A stretch of DNA of 64,000 nt from Chamaea fasciata (lineage: Eukaryota; Chordata; Aves; Passeriformes; Sylviidae), in NCBI GenBank assembly GCA_029207755.1, contig JARCOQ010000016.1:14777307-14841306 (forward strand), written 5' to 3'. Below the pieces are notes generated by a model, which was not told the DNA's origin, did no database searches, and saw only the letters and a program-made list of their open reading frames with translations. Made by a program: the position numbers and the translations under genes. Every line of letters begins with the position of its first letter. The stretch's first letter is position 1. Positions 36,901 through 45,832 of the stretch are shown here, one piece after another.

Positions 36901-39796
36901 GCAGGTAAAGGACTTTTGCCTTCAAGACAGAAGAAGCAGGCTCATGCTTTCATCTGCTAGAGTTGTCACATGTGGTCCATGAGCCACACTCACAGCAGGG
37001 ATCCAGTGCCTTTGTATCCCGCTGCTTAAAATCCTGGCGGTGGGATAAGTATGAGATGCCACTGGTAAAGCTGCTGTAGCTGGTACATGGTGAGGGTGGC
37101 TGGGCAGAGCAGGAGCTGAGGTCACCAGCGAGTGGCCACATTGAATTTTGTCATCACCTTGATCTAAGGAATGTTGTGAATAATCATAGAATCACAGACT
37201 GATTTGGGTTGGAAGGGACCTTAAAGCTCATCTCATTCCACTCCTGCCATGGGCAGGGACACCTTCCACAATCCCAGGTTGTTCCCAACCCCATCCAACC
37301 TGGCCTTGGACACTTCCAGGGATCCAGGGGCAGCCACAGCTTCTCTGGGGGCCTCCCCACCCTCACAGGGAAGAATTCCTTCCCAATATCTAACCCTGCC
37401 CTCTGGCCGTGGGAAGCCCTTCCCCCTCATCCTGTCACTCCATATCCTTGTAAAAAATTGACATTGCCCTGTGCCTGTGTGGCCGAGGTACCTGGGAATG
37501 ACAGGAATGTGTTCCACCACAGAGCAGCTTGCCCTTCCCAGTGCCCAGCCCCAGCCATCCTGGTCTGTACTGTGTGCAGTGCTGGTGGGGGGCCTGCTGC
37601 CATACTGGGATCACAGGAACCACTCTTCCCTTCCCAGGGCTAACACTGTCTCCTTCCCTTCCAGCTCCTGTCTGAGGAAGATGTTTCTCCTGCTCCTCCA
37701 TCCTGCACGACCAGGAAGCAGCTCTTGCTCTTTGCTCGTGAAGCTGAAGCCAACAAGGACTTCAAGCTGGCCTCTCTCTTCTACAAGCAGGTAAGGGAGC
37801 CCCGGTTCTTTCCTGCCATCACCTGTGTGGGCTGGCACAGCACAGCACCACAGTGGGACACTGCTCACAGCTCAGCAGCCCCAGCTGTGGTGGAGGGAGG
37901 AAGGAACTGAGCATCACCAGGATACTCAGTCTGGATGGGAGAGATTTCCCAGAGAGATGCTGCTCTCTGCAGGATGTGACACTGTCCCTGACCAGGTCAC
38001 AGAGGACTCCAGCCTTGAGGCCAGGGGAAATGGGATGTGCTGGGTCAGGTCTGAGGACACTGGGCCCTAGGAGGCATCAGCTGGAGCTGGAGGACACATG
38101 TTAGGTGGAGAAGGCTTAGAGGAAGTGGGCTTCCAGCACAATCCCATTTGGGGGGACACCCTTGCATGTGATAGACAAGGGCTTGATTCCTGCTCACCTA
38201 GGCTGGGGTGGCCAGGGAAGCCGTGGTCATTCCAGAATTGCCTCCCCAGTCCATGGCATGTGCTGAGCCTGACTCCGGTGATGATCTCTGTTGTCCAGAG
38301 AATAGCACGGGACCAGCGCAGCATCCAGTCCTGGCTGGACTATGGAGCCTTCTGCTACCTGCATGAGGATGCCACCAAAGCCCAGGAATGCTACCAGCAG
38401 GCCCTTTGTCTGGACCCCCATCACATCCAAAGGTGCTGAGTGCTCCTGGTGGGTGCGTGGGTGGGTGGGCAGGGTGTGGAGCGTATCCCCCACACCACTG
38501 CCAGGGCTGCAAGGCTGACTGCTCTGCCCCTGCCCCAGCTTGCTGGTCTCTGGGATTGTGGCTGTCAAGCTGCAGCACTATGAAGAGGCAGAGATTTTCT
38601 TTGAGGATGCCTGCTGCTTGGAGCCATCCAGCATCGTAGCCTGGACCCTCTCAGGTACAAAACCAAGCCAGTCTGGTGCTCAAAGTATTCCTGTAGAGCC
38701 AAGCATTGTTCCTGCCCCCAATCCTGTTCTCCCTCCTCCAAGCTGAGGGCTGAGGGAAGGATTTTGCTTCCTTCAGGTGTCTGCTGATGCTGCTCTGTCT
38801 CTCCCACAGGTTTGTTTTATGAGCTGCAGAATAATTATATTCGGGCAGAAAGGAGCTTCCGTGAGGCTAAGAAGCTCCTGCGAGCACAGCTTGAGGAGGA
38901 GAGGAGACTGCTTGAGGCTGCTGAGGGAGAAGGGAAAGAGCCCAGTTCTCCCAGCACACAGCCAGGTAACAGGCAAAGCCAGGAGGTGCCCTGGCACCAG
39001 CAAGGAGGGGCTTGGAGCTGTGTGGTGAACAGTGGAAGGAGAGGAGAGGTTTTCAGAGTACAGAGGGTAAAGGCAGAAGATGTGGACTGTGAGCTAGAAC
39101 AGAATTCCATGGAAGCTGTAACTGTGAGTTCCCAACACAGCTCAGAAAGCTCTGCCTCACCAATCCAAAGGACAAACCAGCTGCTTGGCAGTGACCCTGA
39201 GGCCAAGGCTTCCTCCGGAGCCCCTCTGAGTCCAGCCTGAGCTGAGTTCCAAATATTTGGCCAGGTTGCAGGAAATGCTGGCTGGCTTTATTTTTAACGT
39301 TATCACCACTCACGCACAGTGCCTCAGGCAGGCAGGCTCGTGACACATGCTGGGTTTTGTCCCTTCTGATTAGGAGGAAAGGGATATTCATAGAATCATG
39401 GCATGACTAAGGCTGGAAAGGACCTCCAAGATCATCGGGTCCAGCTGTTGGCCCAGCACTGCTGTATTCATCACTAGCCCATGTCCCCAGCTGTCACATC
39501 CACATAGCTTTTGAACACTTCCAGGGATGGGGACTCCACCACTTCCCTTGGAAGCCTGTTCCAATGCCTGACCACCCTTTCTGTGAATAAATGTTTTGCT
39601 ATCATGGAACATAGACCTCCCTGGTGCAACTTGAGGCTTTCCTCTCATCCTGGCTCATTCATACTTGTTTCTAGCTTCACATGGTAAATTTGTGCTCAAA
39701 ACCCCAGCCCCAGGTATTGTCTCCTGCAAAGAAATTTCTTTCCAGCTTTGAAAACCTGATTGATTTTTTATATTTTCTCTCTTCTCTCTCCTTTTC

Positions 39797-39846
<50 letters not shown>

Positions 39847-42800
39847 TCATGTTCTAAATCGGAAAGTTTATGGCTTTCCACCTAATGGTTGTTGGGGGTT
39901 TCATTCTAGAGAACATTCCAGATGGCTCGGCTGCCAAACCACCAAAGGTCGAGGACGGTGCTACAGCAATGCAGGAAGCCCCAAAAGGTTTGGGAATGGG
40001 AGAGCTGGGGGATGATCCTGTGGGAATGGTGGGGAGTAATATGGGAGCAATGAGCTATGGCCTCTCTGATGCCAAGGCCAGTTGTCTCTCCTGAGCCAGG
40101 GAATCTGCAGGCAAAGCAGGTTCACCCCAATTTTCAGAGCTGCACATCTCAGGATGGACAGCCAGCATGTGAATGCAGCTCTCTCCCTCATGTCAGTGCA
40201 CCCTGCACCTTCCTTTTCTTCCTCCTGAGATGCCAGCTCTTAAAGTGTCCCTAGGGAAGCCCCTGGTTGTGTGGTGGGGGATCTACCTCCTCCACAGCCC
40301 CAGTGGTGGTGGAAATGGCAGTGCTGGGTGCCTCAGGGCCCCCTGGTTGGTTGGGGTGGCAGGAGCCTTACTGTAGTTGTCTCTGACAAGCATTACTCAT
40401 AAATTTCCACCTTTTTTCCTCTGGGTTTGGACTGGAAAATTAGTGGGTGAAGAGAGTAATTTCTTTTCAGACCTCCTACAAAACTTAAACCCTTCAGAAA
40501 GGAATGCTGAGTTAATCCCTGCTTCAGCCTCCCCTGCCACCTTCTGGGTTTTGCTCTATGTTGCAGGGATTTTTCTGTCCCCACTGGGATGTCAGGTCCT
40601 GCTTTGACTCCAGAAATAAAAATCCCACTTTGGGACTGACAGAGACACATTTTCTTGCACATTTTCTTCCTGCTCCAGGACCTCAGCCACCTCCCTGCAC
40701 AATCTTCATGAAGACAGTGGAATTCCTGATGAAAGTCAATGCTGTCGGGGTCAGTTTAACAGGGGGTGGAGTGGGAGGGGAGGTTGGTTTATTTCCAAAG
40801 AGCTCCAGCCAGCCCCTTTCTTTGCTTCAGAGAATAAGCCATGGCTACTCCAGAGGCTGAGCACAAGAGGGAGCAAAGCCACCACTGCCCAGAGATGCAA
40901 AAATGTGACCAGGCAGAGTATTGAGCCCACAATGCTGGCTGTGGACACACAGCTCAGCACTGCCTGCTGCAGAGGGAACAGCCAGCTCAGAAATGGTACA
41001 GGGTGCTCTTCCCTGTGCTTTCAGAGATGGGATCCATTATTGTGATGCTTCCAAGATGTCTGAACTCCTTTGATTCAGACACTTGTGTATGTGGAGTGAT
41101 TTTTGTATCAACTGTGGAACGTGCCTGTCCCACCAAGTCATCTCTGGGTCCTCTCTGGTTGCCACATTGTGCAACCTACCTAAATTTGACATGGCAGAAA
41201 GAGTTGCTTAAAGCAAAACACAACTAAATGGAATCCTGGAAAGGAGTGGTTTGGTTTAGAAGGGAACTGGAAGTTCATCTCATTTCAAACCCCTGCTGGA
41301 AGGCAGGGACACCTTCCACTAGCCCAGGGACACCTTCCACTAGACCAACATTCTAAAGAGGGCAGAGAGAAATGTCCTTTGTGTTTTCTGTTTGTGGAAG
41401 TCAGAGAGGTGTCAGTCAGCTCTCTTGCCCTGTCCTGCTGGGGTGTCCATGGTGTCCCTGCTCCCCTAACCACCACCTGTGCCCTTCCTCCCCAGTTTGT
41501 TTGCAAGGCACTGGCCCACGAGCTGCTGAGCCTTCAGGGAGGCCCCACCTGTGCCTACTACCTGGCAATGGCCTGGACCTACTTGCTGCAGGAAGACTTC
41601 TCCAGATGTGAGGAATGTCTGTACGAGGCCATTCAGATCGACCCTGTGGTAATTCCTGTGCAGTCCCAGTGTGTGTGAGCCCAGAGCCCCTGTTTCATTT
41701 CCACTTTATTCATTTATTCCAGTGCTAGTCAAGAGTATTTCAGTGGGAGGGCAGTCACACTAGGCTGTGGCTGCAGCACTGCTCTCTTTGTTATCCCATT
41801 GTCACAGCCTCCTGTCACTCCCTGCACAGGCAGACAGCATCTCAGAGCCTGTCTCTGCCTTTCCCTCTGCAGCATCTGCCTTTCTTTACTCTATGAATAG
41901 GTATATCCTGATCCTCTCTCCCTGGGTGGGAGAGTCGGGTTTTGTTTCATGGCAAACAAGGTTGCTATTGAGCTCTCTGCAAGGAAGGTGGCTTTGGGGA
42001 GGCAGGTTGAAAGGAAGGCAGGGGGAAGATGACACCTGGGAACGTTGTGTGCCAGCAGGACACTGGGCAGGGAGCTGGAGGGGGATCCCATTGCTGGTCC
42101 TGTCCTGTAGGCAGCCTACTGACCTTAACTCTCTCCGTAAACCCTGCCCTGATATCAGAGAATCATGGAATTGTTTAGGTTGGAAAAGCCCTCTAAGATC
42201 AGCAAAACCAACCATTCTGCAGCACCACCATGTTCACAATTAAACAATGTCCCCAAGTGCCACATCCACATGGCTTTTAAATCCCTGCAGGAATGGGGAC
42301 TTCACCACTGCCCTGAGCAGCTGTGTCAGTGCCTGAGCACCCTTTCAGTAAGAAAATTTTCCCAATATCCAATCTGAACCTGTCTTGGCACAACTTGAGG
42401 CTGTTTCCTCTCATCCTGTCCCTGTTCCCTGGGAGCAGAGCCTGACCCCCCAGCTGTCCCCTCCTGTCAGGGAGTTGTGCAGAGCCAGAACGGCCCCCCT
42501 GAGCCTCCTTTTCTCCAGGCTGAGCCCCTCCAGCTCCCTCAGCTCCTTCTGATGCTCCAGCCCCTTCCCTGCACCCTTCCCCAGCCCCTCAATGTCCTCC
42601 CACAGTTGAGGGACCCACAACTGGACACAGCACTGGAGCCATGGCCTCACTAGCACCCAGCACAGGGCCACACGCACAGCCCTGATCCTGCTCCTGCTGC
42701 CCACGCCACAACCGACACAGGCCAGGGGCCATTGGCCTGCTTGCCCACCTGGCCACACCTGGCTCTGCTTCAGCCACTGCCAGCCAGGTCCCTCCCTTCC

Positions 42801-45632
42801 CACCAGGCAGCCTCCAGCCACACTAGCCCCAGACTGGAGCACTGCACAGGGAGTTGTTGTGATAATGCAGTTAAACACTGCTCAGCTCCTCCTTTCTGCT
42901 GCTTGCAGTGTCCCAGCCCCCCTCTCAAGGTGTTTCATCCTTCCGTGTCTCACTCCTGGTTTTTGGTGCACAGAATACAAATGTCTGGGCTCAGAAAGGG
43001 CACCTGTGCTACCTGCAGAAAGACTTTGACAATGCCAAGGAGTGCTACGAGCGAGTCATCAGCTTTGTGGAGGATGCTGTGGATATACACTTTGTCTACC
43101 TGCGCCTGGGCTCCATCTACCTGGAAGAAAAAGAGGTGAGGAGCCAGCAGGGCTGTGGAGGGGGTGTTACCACAAAACAAATCACTCCTCCAGCAGCAGT
43201 GGGGACAGTGGGTGTCTGAGCCCCATGGAAACAGGGTGTTTGGCAAACCCCTGTGCGTGGAGGGATGTGATGATGCAGTGGGATGTGTGTGTCTCTCTCC
43301 TGGCAGTATGGCCGGGCCAAGCAGATCTACCTGCTCGCCTGTGACAACTCTGCCACCTGTCTCACCTGGCTGGGCGTGGGCATCGCTTGCTACAGGGTGA
43401 GTGCAGCTGCTTTCATGTCCTCTGGGTTTCACTTGGTGGCACGGGACACAGGGCTGGCTTTTGCAGAATCCCCTTGTTTAAAGCAACTCCTGACTGCCTG
43501 TGAGCCAGTGCTCCCAAAGGCCATCGTGTCCTGTGTGCTATGACAGCCCCAGCGTGGCACCCAGATGGTGTCACCTTCAGCTCCTGCTCTGGGAACAACC
43601 ATCCTTTCCCCTCATCCCAGCTCCTGCCAGCACCTCCTTTCCCAGGGTGTCATGGCAAACAATCTGGGCTCTGCTTGAACTTCCTGCCTGCACATGACCT
43701 GCATGTCACCACCAAGGCACTGAGTGGGATGTCAGCAGGGAGGAATCTCGGTGCTTTCCCTGTCCAAGGGAATCCAACACTTCTGAAGGGCTGCCAAGGA
43801 CACCCAGCCATCAGCAGTGCAGTATCTCCCCAAGGGACACTTTGCCAGGTTCCTCCAATGGACTTTGGCTGAGGAAGCAATCAGGGAAGGAATCTGAACT
43901 TCTGTTTTCCCCTTAGCCAAACGTTTACCTCCTGGGAGGCTGTGGAATCAGGTTGGGGAGGTGAGCGGTGACCTGGGCACCAGCTACCCCTGCCTGCCCA
44001 GAGCTGCTGCACAGCCGGAATAGGGAGCAGGAACACAGCCCTGTTTCCTCATGGAGCTGGATCACTCAGTCCCTGGAGGTGAATGGGTTTGTGCTGCTTT
44101 CCTTACAGCTGGAGGCTAATTTAGAACTAGTGTGTGATCCCACGGGGGTCGGCAGTGGGAAGCTCCTGCTCCAGACTGGACATCTGGATGCTCTGGCACT
44201 GAGGATAACTCCTTGTCTGTGCCCTAAATCCTTTCCTCCGCATTTCTCTCAGGGAAGCCCTCCTAGGAACTTATGTTGCACTGATTTCTTCTGCTGTTAG
44301 AACAATGCCTGTTCAGTTCAGTTGGGAAGCCCTTTCTGCCTGCTCTTTGTGATTTGTCCATGCCTCTCCTTCTCTCCCTCAAGTTGGAAGAGATGCTGGA
44401 AGCAGAAAATGCTCTCTCTGAAGCCAATGCCCTAGATAACACCAACCCTGAAGTGTGGGGATATCTTGCCCTCATCTGCCTGCAGGTGAGTGCCCAGCCC
44501 CTGCCAGCCTGATGGAGTGGGGGTTTATGGGGGTGTTTATAGGGCTGGGGGGCTGTGGCATCTGCTCGTGAATCTGAAGATCTGGTGTAGAGCTCCACGA
44601 TAAAAAGTCTGGGGGCTGTGCTCAGGGAAGGCTGGGGAAAGCTCGTGCTTGGATGGCAAAAGCAACACCCTTAAGGAGCACCCAAAAGACTGCCCCGGGG
44701 CACGTCCTCCCTGCTGAGCTTCTTACAAATGTAATTTCATGGAGAACCCATGGCTTTCCTGGGGTGCTGGCCACTGCTGAGGCACCCAAACTCCTGGGGT
44801 CAGCATTGGGCCCCTTCATGACAAGACAGACATTGAGGGGCTGGAACATGTCCAGGGAAGGGAACAGAGCTGGGGAAGGGGCTGGAGCACCAGGAGCAGC
44901 TGAGGGAGCTGGGAAAGGGGCTCAGCCTGGAGAAAAGGAGGCTCAGGGGGGACCTTGTGGCTCTGCACAACTCCCTGACAGGAGGGGACAGCCGGGGGGG
45001 TTGGGCTCTGCTCCCAGGCAACAGGGACAGGACAAGGGGAAACGGCCTCAAGTTGTGCCAGAGGAGGTTTAGGTTCGATATTGGGAAAATTTTTTTCCTG
45101 GAAGGGTGGTCAGGCCCTGGCACAGCTGCCCAGGGGAGTGGTGGAGCCTCCATCCCTGGGGGGATTTAAAAGCCGTGTGGATGTGGCACTTGGAGACATT
45201 GTTTAATTGTGAACACGGTGGTGCTGAGGGAATGGGTGGGTTTGATGGTCTCAGGGGTCTTTTCCTGCCTACCCCACCCCACGATTTGCTCCCTGGTGCT
45301 GCGTGTTGCAGGGCGGGCGGCAGCTGGAGGCTGAGCAGTGCTACAAATACTCCATCAAGGTTCGTGTCCGTGCCCTGCAGGGCGGGCGGGGCTGGAGGCA
45401 GCACGAACCCCTCGACCTGCTCCCTTCCAAGCCGGCTGTGCTGCGGTGCCACGGGATGATCCCCGTCCCGCCGCTGTCGCAGCCGAGCCACCGAACATCT
45501 CCCGGGCAGCCCCGCGCAGCCCGGCCCTGACCCCGCTCCGCTTTCCCGCAGCTCGGCCTGCAGAACGACGCGCTGCTGCGGGAGATCCGCGCCGCCCAGC
45601 ACCGCTACGGCTTCGGCGACCCTTCGCTCTGA
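21907..45632 (+). CDS. CFAP70: Cilia- and flagella-associated protein 70 (TTC18), complete
   Basis: Axonemal protein tied to outer dynein arms in cilia and sperm flagella. 27 coding exons give 1055 aa (human about 1121): 21907-22017, 24246-24432, 24727-24822, 25149-25228, 26266-26439, 26835-27017, 27422-27513, 28556-28655, 29665-29799, 31775-31909, 32442-32522, 32990-33081, 34686-34746, 35936-36127, 36728-36859, 37665-37790, 38299-38432, 38539-38654, 38810-38965, 39910-39987, 40679-40749, 41496-41648, 42974-43135, 43307-43396, 44384-44485, 45312-45359, 45552-45632. All phases fit. The N-terminal half has no classical domain but matches the family in [52 protein letters not shown] and [18 protein letters not shown] units fill about 618-770 and 850-1055, and the protein ends YGFGDPSL as in human. 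The linker at about 800-890 is short and poorly conserved. Its promoter probably lies in the CpG island shared with MSS51. Confidence 0.94.
22018..23555. other. CFAP70 intron 1, left part
   Basis: AT-richer intronic DNA with no exon or recognised repeat. A short duplicated phrase (GTGGAATC) and an A-run occur near 22910-22970. The right end is taken over by a CR1 fragment. Confidence 0.5.
23560..23905 (-). mobile_element. CR1 LINE fragment (minus)
   Basis: Reads as the reverse complement of a CR1 3-prime end (GGAATCATTTAGGTTGGAAAAGG, then CCCAAGTGCCACATGCACGTG and AACCTAAACCTCCCCTGGCACAACTTGAGG). 5-prime truncated, as usual for CR1. Confidence 0.85.
25014..25100 (+). mobile_element. CR1 3-prime end fragment (plus)
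   Basis: GATCTTAAAGGTCCCTTCCAACCCAAA followed by a degenerate ATTATGATTCT tail, the classic CR1 terminus, in CFAP70 intron 3. Confidence 0.8.
27514..28555. other. CFAP70 intron 7
   Basis: About 1 kb with no recognisable exon, repeat family or motif. Confidence 0.5.
28895..29012 (-). mobile_element. CR1 LINE fragment (minus)
   Basis: CACAGAATAGTTTGGGTTGGAAGGG and CTTTCCACTAGACCAGGTTGCTC mark a short CR1 3-prime fragment in CFAP70 intron 8. Confidence 0.8.
29849..30415 (+). repeat. 30-bp minisatellite, about 19 copies, in CFAP70 intron 9
   Basis: Unit TTTGGGAGCAGGCAGGGTGG plus ACAGAGGGTG, repeated with very few substitutions. Variant units (TTTAGG at 30001 and 30121; CAGTGTGG at 29941, 30151, 30181, 30241, 30331; GGATG versus GGGTG endings) recur in blocks 120 and 90 bp apart, showing higher-order duplication. 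The array starts about 50 bp after coding exon 9. Because the unit is a multiple of three, several frames stay open by chance. Confidence 0.95.
30671..30685 (+). promoter_or_regulatory. Intronic RFX X-box in CFAP70
   Basis: GTTACC-CCC-GGCAAC fits the X-box rule GTNRCC, spacer 0-3, RGYAAC without mismatch. A TTTAAAAGG element lies about 12 bp upstream (30656-30664). The pair could form an internal promoter, though no transcript supports this. Confidence 0.35.
32028..32312 (-). mobile_element. CR1 LINE fragment (minus)
   Basis: CACAGAATCTCCTCAACATGAAGGG, CAACTCCTGGCCATGCACAGACACCCC and TGTCCAAACACTCCTGGAGCTCTGG mark a CR1 subfamily different from the 23.5-kb copy. CFAP70 intron 10. Confidence 0.8.
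33082..34053. other. CFAP70 intron 12, left part
   Basis: No exon or repeat recognised over about 1 kb apart from an A-run near 33659-33667. Confidence 0.45.
34054..34240 (-). mobile_element. CR1 LINE fragment (minus)
   Basis: GAAGGTCACCTGGTTCAATG, TTCAAGCAGGG and GGAGACTCCACAGAGAATTGTG resemble an internal CR1 3-prime region, older and more diverged than the others. Confidence 0.65.
34885..35283 (+). mobile_element. CR1 LINE fragment (plus)
   Basis: GTTCAGCCTGGAGAAGACAGACTGAGG through GGGGAGGTTTTAATGGATATTAGG to a 3-prime end GGATCCCTTCCAATTCAACATATTCTATGAA. A roughly 400-bp copy with an intact 3-prime terminus in CFAP70 intron 13. Confidence 0.85.
37183..37465 (-). mobile_element. CR1 LINE fragment (minus)
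   Basis: AATCATAGAATCACAGACTGATTTGGGTTGGAAGGGACC followed by the typical CR1 body (GGCAGGGACACCTTCCAC, GATCCAGGGGCAGCCACAGC). CFAP70 intron 15. Confidence 0.9.
39388..39665 (-). mobile_element. CR1 LINE fragment (minus)
   Basis: TCATAGAATCATGGCATGACTAAGGCTGGAAAGGACCTCCAAGATCATC, then CACTTCCAGGGATGGGGACTCCACCACTTCCC. CFAP70 intron 19. Confidence 0.88.
39780..39844 (+). repeat. Polypyrimidine / poly(T) tract
   Basis: A pyrimidine-rich stretch ends in an uninterrupted T run of over 40 bases (39802-39844), 65 bp before CFAP70 exon 20. The exact length is likely to be unreliable in the assembly. Confidence 0.85.
41228..41360 (-). mobile_element. CR1 LINE fragment (minus)
   Basis: GGAGTGGTTTGGTTTAGAAGGG and a duplicated GGGACACCTTCCACTAG phrase mark a short degraded CR1 copy in CFAP70 intron 21. 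Confidence 0.7.
42155..42870 (-). mobile_element. Long CR1 LINE fragment (minus)
   Basis: AGAGAATCATGGAATTGTTTAGGTTGGAAAAGCC through CCTGTCAGGGAGTTGTGCAGAGCC to about 42870. At over 700 bp it is the longest CR1 copy in the window. CFAP70 intron 22, just before exon 23. Confidence 0.85.
44785..45285 (+). mobile_element. CR1 LINE fragment (plus)
   Basis: GGGGCTGGAACATGTCCAGGGAAGGG through GGATTTAAAAGCCGTGTGGATGTGGCACTTGG to a diverged end. CFAP70 intron 25; very similar to the copy at 61190-61655. Confidence 0.9.
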
Positions 45633-45643
45633 GCCTCCGGGCA

Positions 45644-45649
45644 CATAAA
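45644..45649 (+). terminator. Only candidate poly(A) signal of CFAP70 (weak)
   Basis: CATAAA, a non-canonical hexamer, 12 bp after the CFAP70 stop. No AATAAA or ATTAAA occurs before the WDR90 start at 45833. Confidence 0.3.
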
Positions 45650-45659
45650 GTCACGTCGC

Positions 45660-45832
45660 CCCGAGAGCTCGGGCCCGGCTCTGTCGCGATTGTGTCGTGA
45701 CCGCGGGGAGGGGCGGGGGGCGTGGTCCGAGTCTGGGGGCGGGGTTGGGGCGGGACGTGATCACGTGACAGGCGCTAGCGCGCCGCTGATTGGCTGCGGC
45801 CGCGCGGGCCGGTTGAGCCGGCGGCGCGCGCC
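45660..45832 (+). promoter_or_regulatory. WDR90 promoter in the CFAP70-WDR90 gap
   Basis: A CpG-rich segment with a CACGTG E-box (45762-45767, within GTGATCACGTGAC) and an inverted CCAAT box (GATTGG, 45788-45793), GC boxes (GGGGCGGGG) and no TATA box. The whole intergenic space between CFAP70 stop and WDR90 start is 200 bp. Confidence 0.65.

Noticed and set aside
42411..42878. 155-codon minus-strand frame in CFAP70 intron 22
   Set aside because: It lies wholly inside a CR1 fragment in the CR1 sense direction, and is a broken 3-prime piece rather than a host gene or an intact CR1 protein.
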